Part shown: one piece after another, positions 15,220 through 24,302 of the stretch | Numbering within the stretch: position 1 is the stretch's first letter | How the letters are laid out: each line of letters begins with the position of its first letter | Origin: Arcicella rigui | GTDB taxonomy: Bacteria > Bacteroidota > Bacteroidia > Cytophagales > Spirosomataceae | Assembly (NCBI RefSeq): GCF_034929435.1 | Contig: NZ_JAYFUM010000034.1 | Location: forward strand, 1 to 38,503 | Reading direction: 5' to 3' | DNA length: 38,503 nt | Notes under the pieces: generated by a model | Seen by the model: only the letters and a program-made list of their open reading frames with translations | The model's database searches: none | Told to the model about the DNA's origin: nothing | Translations under genes and position numbers: made by a program

Positions 15220-18200
15220 ATGACTAATTTCGACAATAAAGGTTTGTACCGTAAAGAATTCGAGCATGACGCTTGTGGAATCGGCTTCGTAGCGAATATG
15301 AAAGGGCGTAAATCGCACAAAGTAGTTGCGGATGCAATTCAGATGCTTATTCGTATGGACCACCGTGGTGCGTGCGGCTGTGACCCTAATTCAGGTGACG
15401 GTGCAGGTATTTTACTTCAAATTCCTCACGAATTCTTTTTGGAAGAATGTACTAAATTGGGTATTGATTTACCTGCTGCACAAGAGTATGGTGTAGGTAT
15501 GACTTTCTTTCCACAAGATGAAAACATTCGTGAAGAATGTAAGGCAATCATTGCACGCAAAGCCAAACGCTTAGGTTTAGAAATCTTGGGCTATCGTGTT
15601 GTACCATGCGATAATTCTGAAATTCAAGGAGCGGAATCAGGAAATACAGAGCCGCAGATGGAACAAATGTTCGTCAAACGTCCAGCATCGATTACAGATG
15701 AATTGGAGTTTGAACGTAAACTCTATGTTTTCCGCCAGTACACGGCAAGAATTATTAACGAGACGGTTAAAGGGTTAGACAATAAGTTTTACTTTGCTTC
15801 GCTATCGTCACATACTATCATTTATAAAGGTATGTTGACGACTATGCAAGTACCTGGATATTTTGATGATTTGAAACGTGACGAATTTACTTCGGCTTTG
15901 GCTATTGTTCACTCTCGTTTCTCAACAAATACTTTCCCAGAATGGAAATTAGCTCAACCATTCCGTTTCATCGGTCACAATGGTGAGATTAATACTGTAA
16001 AAGGAAATGCAGCTTGGATGCAAGCTCAGTCTGCTTTGTTTGAATCTGAATTCTTCACCAAAGAGGAAATGGAAATGATTTTACCTATTTGTCAATTAGG
16101 TCAATCAGATTCAGCCATTTTGGATAATGCCATTGAATTGTTATATATGAGCGGACGCTCGCTTCCACACGTGATGATGATGTTGATTCCTGAAGCGTGG
16201 GATGGTAACGAACAAATGGAGCAGTATAAAAAAGATTTTTATGAGTACCACGCTGCCATTATGGAACCTTGGGATGGGCCAGCTTCTATTTCATTTACTG
16301 ATGGTAAAATTATTGGTGCTACTTTGGATAGAAACGGTTTGCGTCCATCTCGTTATTGGGTAACTGATGATGATTTCGTAATCATGGCTTCTGAGGCGGG
16401 TGTATTGGATATTGACCCTGCTAAGATTGTTTCAAAAGGTCGTTTACAACCGGGAAAAATGTTCGTAGTGGACATGGAAGCTGGTCGTATCATTCCTGAT
16501 GATGAATTGAAAGAAAAAATTTGTCAGCAACAACCTTATGGTGAATGGTTGAAATCAAACAAAATCAAAGTTGAAGATTTACCAGCGGCTGGTTCAGAAT
16601 ACCGTACTCCATTTGAACGTGAATTATTATTACGTCAGCAAGTATTCGGTTTTACGACTGAAGACTTACGTGTGATTCTTGCACAAATGGTTGAAACAGG
16701 TAAAGAAGCTTTGGGTTCAATGGGTGTAGATACTCCATTGGCCATTCTTTCTGACCAAGCACAGCATTTATCATATTATTTCAAACAATTATTCGCACAA
16801 GTAACAAACCCACCAATCGACTCAATTCGTGAGCGTACTGTAATGTCATTATTATCAGACATTGGTGGTTTGAAAAACTTGTTAAAAGAATCTCCAGAAC
16901 ACTGTCGTCAGATTGAAATTCGTCAACCAGTACTTACGAATAGCGAAATTGAAAAGATTCGTTGGATAGACCACAAGAACTTCCAAACTAAATCTATTCA
17001 TGCTACTTTCCGTGCTACGGGTGAAAAAGGTCAATTAAAAAGAGCATTAGACAGAATTTGTCAGTATTCAGAAGATGCTGTTGATGATGGCTATGCTATT
17101 ATTTTATTGACAGACAGAGGAGTAGATTCATCTCATGCACCAATTCCTTCACTTTTGGCTGTAAGTGCTGTTCATCATCACTTGAACCGCCAAGGTAAAA
17201 GAGCTAAAGTTGGCTTAATTGTAGAAGCAGGTGATGTTTGGGAAACACATCATTTTGCCACTTTGATTGGCTTCGGTGCATCTGCTGTGAATCCATACAT
17301 GGCTTTTGAGACAATCAAAGGCATGAAAGAAAAAGGCATTTTGCAAGTTGATTACCCTTATGAAAAACTTCAAGCCAACTATATCAAAGCTGTTAATGGT
17401 GAGTTATTGAAGATTTTCTCTAAAATGGGAATTTCAACTTTACAATCTTATCAAGGAGCTCAAATTTTCGAAATCGTAGGTTTAAGTAAAGACGTTGTTG
17501 ATACTTATTTCTCTCGTGCTATTTCAAGAATCGGTGGTATTGATTTGGAAGGAATTGCCAAAGAAGCTTTAATCAAGCATAGAAATGGCTATCCAGAATT
17601 GCCAGTAGCAAATCCAAAATTAGAAGTTGGAGGTATTTATCAATGGAAACAACGTGGCGAAGCTCACTTGTTTAATCCTGAGACAATCCACTTATTGCAA
17701 CAATCAACGAAGAATAATAACTACCAGTTATACAAGAAGTACTCTAAATTAATTGATGACCAATCTGAAAAAGCAATGACACTCCGTGGATTGCTAAAAT
17801 TCAAAAAAGGAAAATCAATTGATATTAGCGAAGTAGAACCAGTTGAAAACATTTTCAAACGCTTTGCCACAGGTGCAATGTCGTTCGGTTCGATTTCTTA
17901 TGAAGCTCATACAACATTAGCGATTGCGATGAACCGCATCGGTGGTAAGTCAAACTCTGGAGAAGGTGGTGAAGACCCAATCCGTTTTACTCCGCTTGCT
18001 AATGGTGATTCAATGAACTCGGCAATCAAGCAAGTAGCGTCTGGTCGTTTTGGTGTTACTGCCAATTACTTGACAAATGCTTCTGAATTGCAAATCAAGA
18101 TGGCTCAGGGTGCTAAACCTGGAGAAGGTGGACAGTTGCCAGGTCATAAAGTAGATGATTGGATTGGAAAAACTCGTCACTCAACACCGGGTGTTGGTTT

Positions 18201-19791
18201 GATTTCTCCACCACCTCACCACGATATTTATTCTATCGAAGACTTAGCACAATTGATTTTCGATTTGAAAAATGCTAACCGTCAGGCAAGAATTTCTGTA
18301 AAATTAGTTTCAGAAGCGGGTGTAGGTACTATTGCAGCAGGTGTTGCTAAAGCTCATGCTGACCATATTTTGATTGCTGGACACGATGGTGGTACTGGAG
18401 CATCTCCACTTTCATCAATCCGTCATGCTGGTTTACCTTGGGAACTTGGTTTAGCAGAAGCACATCAAACATTGGTGAAAAATAAATTACGTGGACGTGT
18501 TACAGTACAAACTGACGGTCAAATCAGAACTGGTAAAGACCTTGCCGTAGCAGCTTTATTAGGTGCTGAGGAATTTGGTGTAGCTACTGCTGCTTTGGTT
18601 ACTGCTGGTTGTATCATGATGCGTAAATGCCATGTGAATACTTGTCCAGTTGGTGTTGCAACACAAGACCCTCGTCTGAGAGCCTTGTACACAGGACACC
18701 CAGACCACGTAGTGAATTTATTTACATTCTTGGCAACTGAACTCCGTGAGATTATGGCTGAATTAGGTTTCAGAACTGTAAACGAAATGGTAGGACAAGC
18801 TGATAGATTAGAGATGAAAGAAGCTTTGAGCAACTGGAAACTCAAACATTTAGATTTATCTCCAATTTTGTATAAACAACCAATGTCATTAGACGTAGCT
18901 TTATACAAACAAGAAGACCAAGACCACGGTTTACAAGACCAAATCGACTGGAAGTTGATTGAAATTGCCAAACCAGCTCTTGAAAATGGAGAAAAAGTAA
19001 CTGGCGAAATTGAAGTAATCAACGTGAATCGTACTATCGGAACGATGTTATCAAACGAAATCACGAAAGTTTACGGAGCTAAAGGCTTACCAAATGATAC
19101 TATCCATGTGAAGTTTAAAGGTACTGCTGGTCAGTCTTTCGGAGCATTCTCTGTAAATGGTATTACTTTTGAATTAGAAGGAGACTCTAATGACTATATC
19201 GGAAAAGGTCTTTGTGGTGCAAAATTAATTGTATATCCAAGTAAGAAAGCAACATTCAATCCTGCTGAAAATGCAGTAGTGGGTAACGTTTCATTCTATG
19301 GTGCAACTTCTGGTGAAGCATATTTAAGAGGTATGGCAGGTGAACGTTTCTGTGTGCGTAACTCTGGTGCAAAAGTAGTAGTTGAAGGTATCGGTGACCA
19401 CGGTTGTGAGTACATGACTGGCGGTTTGGTAGTTATCTTAGGAGAAACTGGTCGTAACTTCGGTGCAGGTATGTCTGGTGGTATCGCTTATATTTGGGAT
19501 AAAAAAGGTGACTTTGCTCCTAAGTTAAACAAAGAAATGGTATCTATTGAGGCTCTAACTGTTGAAGATGAAAATATATTGAAGATGTATGTAGAACAAC
19601 ATTTACAATATACTGATTCTGACACTGCTAAAACTGTTCTTGATAATTGGGCAACAACTTTACCACAATTTGTGAAAGTAATGCCTCAAGATTTCAAAAA
19701 TGCTCTTGCTTCTCGTAACGTAAGTGTAGCAGAGGTTTTAGAAAATAAAGATGTTGTTTACAAAGATATTCAGGTAGAAATTGCACATTAA
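15220..19791 (+). CDS. gltB: Glutamate synthase (NADPH) large subunit
   Basis: GltB makes two glutamates from glutamine and 2-oxoglutarate. The protein of 1,523 residues has the class-II amidotransferase domain first, with Cys19 in HDACGIGF becoming the N-terminal nucleophile after removal of an 18-residue leader. RFSTNTFPEWKLAQPFR and HNGEINTVKGN follow. The central domain links to the FMN-binding synthase domain (about 860-1,230), with SGEGGEDPIRF, KPGEGGQLPGHKV and GHDGGTGASPL. The 3Fe-4S cluster cysteines are 1131, 1137 and 1142 (C-x5-C-x4-C). The C-terminal GXGXG beta-helix has GAFSVNGITFELEGDSNDYI. All catalytic regions are intact. gltD follows after 120 bases. Confidence 0.98.
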   Translation: MTNFDNKGLYRKEFEHDACGIGFVANMKGRKSHKVVADAIQMLIRMDHRGACGCDPNSGDGAGILLQIPHEFFLEECTKLGIDLPAAQEYGVGMTFFPQDENIREECKAIIARKAKRLGLEILGYRVVPCDNSEIQGAESGNTEPQMEQMFVKRPASITDELEFERKLYVFRQYTARIINETVKGLDNKFYFASLSSHTIIYKGMLTTMQVPGYFDDLKRDEFTSALAIVHSRFSTNTFPEWKLAQPFRFIGHNGEINTVKGNAAWMQAQSALFESEFFTKEEMEMILPICQLGQSDSAILDNAIELLYMSGRSLPHVMMMLIPEAWDGNEQMEQYKKDFYEYHAAIMEPWDGPASISFTDGKIIGATLDRNGLRPSRYWVTDDDFVIMASEAGVLDIDPAKIVSKGRLQPGKMFVVDMEAGRIIPDDELKEKICQQQPYGEWLKSNKIKVEDLPAAGSEYRTPFERELLLRQQVFGFTTEDLRVILAQMVETGKEALGSMGVDTPLAILSDQAQHLSYYFKQLFAQVTNPPIDSIRERTVMSLLSDIGGLKNLLKESPEHCRQIEIRQPVLTNSEIEKIRWIDHKNFQTKSIHATFRATGEKGQLKRALDRICQYSEDAVDDGYAIILLTDRGVDSSHAPIPSLLAVSAVHHHLNRQGKRAKVGLIVEAGDVWETHHFATLIGFGASAVNPYMAFETIKGMKEKGILQVDYPYEKLQANYIKAVNGELLKIFSKMGISTLQSYQGAQIFEIVGLSKDVVDTYFSRAISRIGGIDLEGIAKEALIKHRNGYPELPVANPKLEVGGIYQWKQRGEAHLFNPETIHLLQQSTKNNNYQLYKKYSKLIDDQSEKAMTLRGLLKFKKGKSIDISEVEPVENIFKRFATGAMSFGSISYEAHTTLAIAMNRIGGKSNSGEGGEDPIRFTPLANGDSMNSAIKQVASGRFGVTANYLTNASELQIKMAQGAKPGEGGQLPGHKVDDWIGKTRHSTPGVGLISPPPHHDIYSIEDLAQLIFDLKNANRQARISVKLVSEAGVGTIAAGVAKAHADHILIAGHDGGTGASPLSSIRHAGLPWELGLAEAHQTLVKNKLRGRVTVQTDGQIRTGKDLAVAALLGAEEFGVATAALVTAGCIMMRKCHVNTCPVGVATQDPRLRALYTGHPDHVVNLFTFLATELREIMAELGFRTVNEMVGQADRLEMKEALSNWKLKHLDLSPILYKQPMSLDVALYKQEDQDHGLQDQIDWKLIEIAKPALENGEKVTGEIEVINVNRTIGTMLSNEITKVYGAKGLPNDTIHVKFKGTAGQSFGAFSVNGITFELEGDSNDYIGKGLCGAKLIVYPSKKATFNPAENAVVGNVSFYGATSGEAYLRGMAGERFCVRNSGAKVVVEGIGDHGCEYMTGGLVVILGETGRNFGAGMSGGIAYIWDKKGDFAPKLNKEMVSIEALTVEDENILKMYVEQHLQYTDSDTAKTVLDNWATTLPQFVKVMPQDFKNALASRNVSVAEVLENKDVVYKDIQVEIAH

Positions 19792-19796
19792 TATCA

Positions 19797-19908
19797 TTTG
19801 AAAATTTGAAAATCCTTGATTTGAGAAGCTCAAATCAAGGATTAAACATCAAAACTGATGTGAACATTATACTTCAAATTTTCAAATCCTCAAATTTTCA
19901 AATTCAAA
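19797..19908. repeat. Nested inverted repeats between gltB and gltD
   Basis: The 120-base gap contains a perfect 15-bp stem: AATCCTTGATTTGAG at 19811-19825 and CTCAAATCAAGGATT at 19829-19843, with the three-base loop AAG. Around it, ATTTGAAAATTTGAAAAT at the 5' side is complementary to two copies of CAAATTTTCAAAT at about 19875-19905. The whole gap can therefore fold into a large structure in the gltBD mRNA. The inner hairpin has no T-run, so it is probably an RNA stability or partial attenuation element. Confidence 0.75.
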
Positions 19909-19911
19909 ACA

Positions 19912-21402
19912 ATGGGAAAACCAACAGGATTTTTAGAGGTTACAAGAGAAACTCCAAAGAAAAGACCCGTAGCAGAACGTGTCCAAGACTATAAAGAAAT
20001 TGATATTGATTTTACTACTGATAAAGTAAAATCGCAGGCAAGCCGTTGTATGGATTGTGGCGTACCTTTTTGCCACAATGGTTGTCCACTTGGAAATATT
20101 ATTCCAGAATTTAACGATGCCGTTTATGACCAAAACTGGGCTTATGCGTATGAGATTCTTTCTTCTACCAATAATTTCCCAGAATTTACAGGTCGTATTT
20201 GTCCAGCACCTTGCGAGTCTGCTTGTGTATTGGGTATCAACAAGCCACCTGTTACGATTGAGTATATCGAAAAATCTATCATAGAGTACGCTTTTGGAAA
20301 CGGTTTAGTAAAACCAAATATTCCAACTAAACGTACTGGTAAAAAAGTGGCGGTTGTTGGTTCTGGTCCTGCTGGTTTGGCTTCTGCGGCTCAATTAAAT
20401 AAAGCTGGTCATACAGTAACGGTATTTGAACGTGCTGATAGAATTGGCGGACTTTTACGTTATGGTATTCCAGATTTCAAATTAGAAAAATGGGTTGTTC
20501 AACGTAGAGTTGAAGTAATGCAAGAAGAAGGTATCATCTTCAAGACTAATACTAATGTTGGCGTTGACATCAAAGCAGATGATTTGTTAGAAGATTTTGA
20601 TTTAGTAATTCTTTCTGGTGGTTCAACTGTACCAAGAACTTTAGGCATTCCAGGGTCTGATTTGAAAGGAATTTACCCAGCAATGGAGTTCTTATCTCAG
20701 CAAAATAAAAGAGTATCAGGCATTGAACGTCAAGTAAACCACGCTGGTAAGCCTTACACAATGGGCGAACTTTATGCAACAGATAAAAATGTTGTTGTAA
20801 TTGGTGGTGGTGATACTGGTTCTGACTGCGTAGGTACTTCAAACCGTCATAAAGCAAAGTCTATTACTCAAGTTGAAGTAATGCCTATGCCTCCAAAAGA
20901 AAGAGCATCTCAAACTCCATGGCCAAACTGGCCAATGATGTTACGTACCTCTACTTCACACGAAGAAGGTGCAGACCGTCACTGGTCAATTGCAGTAAAA
21001 GAATTTGTTGGAGATGCTGATGGAAACTTAAAAGGTATTAAAATCGCTGATATTGTGATGGAAGTTGTTGATGGGAAAGCTCAACAAGTACATACTAACG
21101 AGCGTGAAATTCCAGCAGAATTAGCATTAATTGCAGCAGGTTTCTTGCATCCTCAACACGAAGGTTTGTTAGCTCAATTACAAGAAAAAGGATTAGAATT
21201 CGATGAAAGAGGTAATGTTAAAGCTACCAACTATCAAACCTCTGTAGAGAAAGTTTTTGCAGCTGGCGATATGCGTAGAGGACAATCTTTAGTAGTTTGG
21301 GCTATTTCAGAAGGTAGAGAAGCTGCACGTGCTGCTGATATTTACTTGATGGGAGAATCTGTTTTAGAAGCTAAAAATGTTTCAAGTTTTGCCGTAGCAT
21401 AA
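19912..21402 (+). CDS. gltD: Glutamate synthase (NADPH) small subunit
   Basis: GltD takes electrons from NADPH via FAD and two 4Fe-4S clusters and passes them to GltB. At 496 residues it is of usual length. The N-terminal ferredoxin-like region has CMDCGVPFCHNGCP (Cys46, 49, 54, 58) and a second set in CPAPCESAC (Cys97, 101, 105). The FAD-binding fold is VAVVGSGPAGLASA near 147-160, and the NADPH fold is VVVIGGGDTGSDC near 293-305. GDMRRGQSLVVWAISEGR is the closing FAD motif. The ATG at 19912 gives the standard MGKPTGFLEV start. A strong terminator follows. Confidence 0.98.
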   Translation: MGKPTGFLEVTRETPKKRPVAERVQDYKEIDIDFTTDKVKSQASRCMDCGVPFCHNGCPLGNIIPEFNDAVYDQNWAYAYEILSSTNNFPEFTGRICPAPCESACVLGINKPPVTIEYIEKSIIEYAFGNGLVKPNIPTKRTGKKVAVVGSGPAGLASAAQLNKAGHTVTVFERADRIGGLLRYGIPDFKLEKWVVQRRVEVMQEEGIIFKTNTNVGVDIKADDLLEDFDLVILSGGSTVPRTLGIPGSDLKGIYPAMEFLSQQNKRVSGIERQVNHAGKPYTMGELYATDKNVVVIGGGDTGSDCVGTSNRHKAKSITQVEVMPMPPKERASQTPWPNWPMMLRTSTSHEEGADRHWSIAVKEFVGDADGNLKGIKIADIVMEVVDGKAQQVHTNEREIPAELALIAAGFLHPQHEGLLAQLQEKGLEFDERGNVKATNYQTSVEKVFAAGDMRRGQSLVVWAISEGREAARAADIYLMGESVLEAKNVSSFAVA

Positions 21403-21420
21403 TACTTGAATACTCATATC

Positions 21421-21457
21421 AAAGCCGTCATTTTCAATAAAATGACGGCTTTTTTTT
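21421..21457 (+). terminator. Rho-independent terminator after gltD
   Basis: AAAGCCGTCATTTT and AAAATGACGGCTTT form a stem around the loop CAAT, followed by seven further Ts. It closes the gltBD transcript 19 bases after the stop codon. Confidence 0.93.
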
Positions 21458-21629
21458 CATCTCTCAAGCATTAATTTCTTTAATAAATTGGCTTTTTTTC
21501 GGCAATATATTCTATAAAGAGATTGTTTTTTTATCTTTAAGGTAAATTTCAGCACCATTATTCTTTATAGTACATTCTTTGTGCAAATCAACCCTTGTCT
21601 GTCACATAACTTTTTAAGCTCTGCAATTT

Positions 21630-22664
21630 ATGAATCACAAACGCATATATTGGATTATGCACATTTCATGTTGGCTACTAATTGCCAAAATGGCTCTAAA
21701 ATATAGCCTATTGGTAATCAATAACTATCATCCAGCACTTCAATATTTCTCTGCGGTTTTTATTTTTGGAGTTGTATCTACTCATTGCTACAAGCTTATT
21801 GTAGATAAGTACCAAACCGATAATATTTCTATTCAAAAATTTTTACTTTTTCCTATCATTGGTAACATTGTGGTTGGTTTGTTATTTCTCATAGTCGATT
21901 CTCAGTTTACTGACCCCGAATACAAAGCGAAAAATTATACTGATTTCAGTAGTTACTTTAGTTTGTATTTAGATGATTTTTGGGTGATTACCCCGTGGTT
22001 TTTCTTTTTTCACTTCCTCAGATACGCCGCTCAAAAGCAAATCATCAACGAGCGGTTTGTGTCAATGGAAAAAATGATTATCGCTGCTGAATTAGAAACA
22101 CTCAAAACACAATTGCATCCTCATTTTTTCTTCAATGCACTGAATAGTATCAAAGCCTTGATGATTATCGACCACGAACAAGCAAGAAGTGCGGTAGACC
22201 AACTTTCTGATTTACTTAGACTTTCACTGAATATTGGACAATCACCAGAAGTACGTATTTCCGAAGAGCTAAAACTTTCAAAGGCTTATCTTTTTTTAGA
22301 AAAAATCCGATTTGACAAAAGACTACAATATACCATTGACGTAGAGGAAGGCTTATCTCATAAAATGATCATTCCGATGTCAATAAGTACTTTGATTGAA
22401 AATGCCATCAAACATGGTATTGCCAAACAGAAAGCAGGTGGTGATGTTTCAATAAAAATTTTTCAAGAAGATAATTTTATAAAAATTCAGGTTAGTAATT
22501 CTGGTACATTTACCCCCGAACCACAAAAGAATGACGGTGGAATTGGTTTGAGTAACCTAAAAAAAAGAGTAGAGTTAAAATATAAAGGCGAAGCCTCTCT
22601 TGAAATAAAAGAAATCGACAGTCGTGTTGTGGCTTTACTCTGTATTCCAGTTGCTAAAGTGTAA
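21630..22664 (+). CDS. LytS/YehU-type sensor histidine kinase
   Basis: The 344-residue protein has four predicted membrane segments in residues 8-135 and no large extracytoplasmic sensor domain. The His-kinase domain starts at QLHPHFFFNALNSI, where His165 is the conserved phosphorylated residue of the PHFxFN box. The ATPase part shows the N box LIENAIKHGI (Asn258) and the glycine box GGIGLSNLKKRVEL. This is the standard Bacteroidota LytS-family kinase, which usually pairs with a LytTR response regulator. None is adjacent: hisS follows 184 bases on. It is therefore an orphan kinase in this window. Confidence 0.9.
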   Translation: MNHKRIYWIMHISCWLLIAKMALKYSLLVINNYHPALQYFSAVFIFGVVSTHCYKLIVDKYQTDNISIQKFLLFPIIGNIVVGLLFLIVDSQFTDPEYKAKNYTDFSSYFSLYLDDFWVITPWFFFFHFLRYAAQKQIINERFVSMEKMIIAAELETLKTQLHPHFFFNALNSIKALMIIDHEQARSAVDQLSDLLRLSLNIGQSPEVRISEELKLSKAYLFLEKIRFDKRLQYTIDVEEGLSHKMIIPMSISTLIENAIKHGIAKQKAGGDVSIKIFQEDNFIKIQVSNSGTFTPEPQKNDGGIGLSNLKKRVELKYKGEASLEIKEIDSRVVALLCIPVAKV

Positions 22665-22780
22665 GTATGATTATTATGCTTGCCTAAAATAGGTTGACAT
22701 CCACTTCAACTTAATTATGACAAATCCAGTAAATCTCTGAATTAAAAGCCCTGAAACTTCCAAAAACTTAATGGGTTTTG

Positions 22781-22788
22781 TAATTTTG
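22781..22788 (+). promoter_or_regulatory. Candidate -7 box for hisS
   Basis: TAATTTTG matches TAnnTTTG, 61-68 bases before the hisS start. The transcript would begin close to a small inverted repeat, GGACAATCCTGTCC, at about 22796-22809. No -33 TTTG is seen. Confidence 0.35.
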
Positions 22789-22848
22789 TAGTTTAGGACA
22801 ATCCTGTCCGTTTTCACATTCTCGGGCTTATGCTCGATTTAATATTCC

Positions 22849-24207
22849 ATGAAACCAAGTTTAGTAAAAGGTACACGAGATTTCGGCCCAGAAAAAATGG
22901 TTCGCCGTAATTATATTTTTGATACGATTAAAGCTGTTTTTCAAAAGTTTGGCTTTCAGCCTATCGAAACTCCTGCCATGGAAAACCTTTCTTCTTTGAT
23001 GGGAAAGTACGGCGAAGAAGGAGACCAATTATTATTTAAAATCTTAAATTCTGGTAATTTTTCAGAAAAAATTACTCAAAAAGAATTAGACGAAGGAGCA
23101 AAAAAACTGACTTTAAAAATCTCCGAAAAAGGTTTAAAATACGATTTAACAGTTCCTTTTGCTCGTTTTGTAGTAATGAATCGCAACGATTTGGCAATGC
23201 CTTTCAAGCGTTATCAAATTCAACCTGTTTGGCGTGGCGACCGCCCACAAAGAGGACGCTATCGTGAATTTTATCAATGCGATGCCGATGTGGTTGGTAC
23301 TGATTCTTTGGTTTGTGAAGCTGAAATTGTATTGATGATTCATGAAGTATTCAAGAATTTGGGCATTAATTTTTCTTTAAAAATCAACAACCGAAAAGTA
23401 CTTACTGGTCTTTCAGAAGCGATTGGTGCGGCTGGACAAGAAGGTACTTTAGCAGTAGCGATTGATAAATTAGATAAAATTGGCAAAGAAAAAGTATTAG
23501 AAGAATTAGCAGAAAAAGGGTTTTCGAGCGAATCATTAGCGAAACTTGACCCCGTTTTTGAAATTTCAGGTACAAATCAAGAGAAATTCGACAAACTTGA
23601 AGAGCTTTTGAAAGATTCTGAAATAGGTAAAAAAGGTATTGAAGAATTGCGTGCCGTTTGGCATTTGTTACAATCATTCGGGCAGTCAGAAGAAAATATT
23701 GAATTGGATATTACCTTAGCTCGTGGACTTTCGTATTATACAGGAGCAATTTTTGAAGTAAAAGCCTTAGACGTTCAAATGGGTTCTATCTCAGGAGGCG
23801 GTCGTTATGATAATTTGACAGGTACTTTTGGTGTAGCTGGGCTTTCAGGCGTTGGGATTTCTTTTGGTGTTGACAGAATTTATGATGTTTTAGAAGAATT
23901 GAATTTATTTCCAGAAAACAATTCTGTAACGACGAAACTGTTACTTTGTCATTTCGGAGAAAAAGAATTGAACTTTGCCTTGCCACTTTTACAAAAAGCT
24001 CGTTTGGCAGGCATCAATGCAGAAGTATATCCAGATGTCAGTAAAATCAAAAAACAATTGGATTATGCCGACAAAAAGAAAATTTCTTACGTATGCATCA
24101 TCGGTTCAGAAGAAATGGAAACAGGCAAACTGACTTTGAAAAATATGATTACGGGAGAGCAAGAAAAATTAACTTTTGACGAAGTAATTTCAAAATTGAT
24201 TAATTGA
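22849..24207 (+). CDS. hisS: Histidine-tRNA ligase
   Basis: HisRS charges tRNA-His. The class II features are present in this 452-residue protein. The N-terminus has KGTRDFGPEKMVRRNYIFDT. Motif 1 lies near GFQPIETPAMEN, and motif 2 is QPVWRGDRPQRGRYREFYQC. The histidine-specific block is LARGLSYYTGAIFEV, motif 3 is GGRYDNLTGTFG, and GVGISFGVDRIYDVL follows. The C-terminal anticodon-binding domain runs from about residue 360. The gene converges with pgi, with a 17-bp inverted repeat between them. Its start ATG gives the usual N-terminus. Confidence 0.97.
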   Translation: MKPSLVKGTRDFGPEKMVRRNYIFDTIKAVFQKFGFQPIETPAMENLSSLMGKYGEEGDQLLFKILNSGNFSEKITQKELDEGAKKLTLKISEKGLKYDLTVPFARFVVMNRNDLAMPFKRYQIQPVWRGDRPQRGRYREFYQCDADVVGTDSLVCEAEIVLMIHEVFKNLGINFSLKINNRKVLTGLSEAIGAAGQEGTLAVAIDKLDKIGKEKVLEELAEKGFSSESLAKLDPVFEISGTNQEKFDKLEELLKDSEIGKKGIEELRAVWHLLQSFGQSEENIELDITLARGLSYYTGAIFEVKALDVQMGSISGGGRYDNLTGTFGVAGLSGVGISFGVDRIYDVLEELNLFPENNSVTTKLLLCHFGEKELNFALPLLQKARLAGINAEVYPDVSKIKKQLDYADKKKISYVCIIGSEEMETGKLTLKNMITGEQEKLTFDEVISKLIN

Positions 24208-24224
24208 TTTTAAGAAAAAACTAT

Positions 24225-24273
24225 GAGTTTTGAATTTATATACTTGATTATCAAACATATAAATTCAAAACTC
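24225..24273. terminator. 17-bp inverted repeat between hisS and pgi
   Basis: GAGTTTTGAATTTATAT at 24225-24241 pairs perfectly with ATATAAATTCAAAACTC at 24257-24273 around a 15-base loop. It lies between two convergent genes and could end both transcripts. The stem is AT-rich and lacks a clean T-run, so termination is inferred from position. Confidence 0.55.
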
Positions 24274-24302
24274 TGCACTCATAATTCAGCACTCCTACTT
24301 GC

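Noticed and set aside
18519..19064. 181-codon minus-strand frame inside gltB
   Set aside because: It is a shadow of an intact gltB coding region that contains the iron-sulfur cysteines; there is no start context.
22796..22809. GGACAATCCTGTCC small palindrome at the hisS leader
   Set aside because: Five-base arms are too short to claim an operator or T-box; no tRNA-responsive leader features were found.
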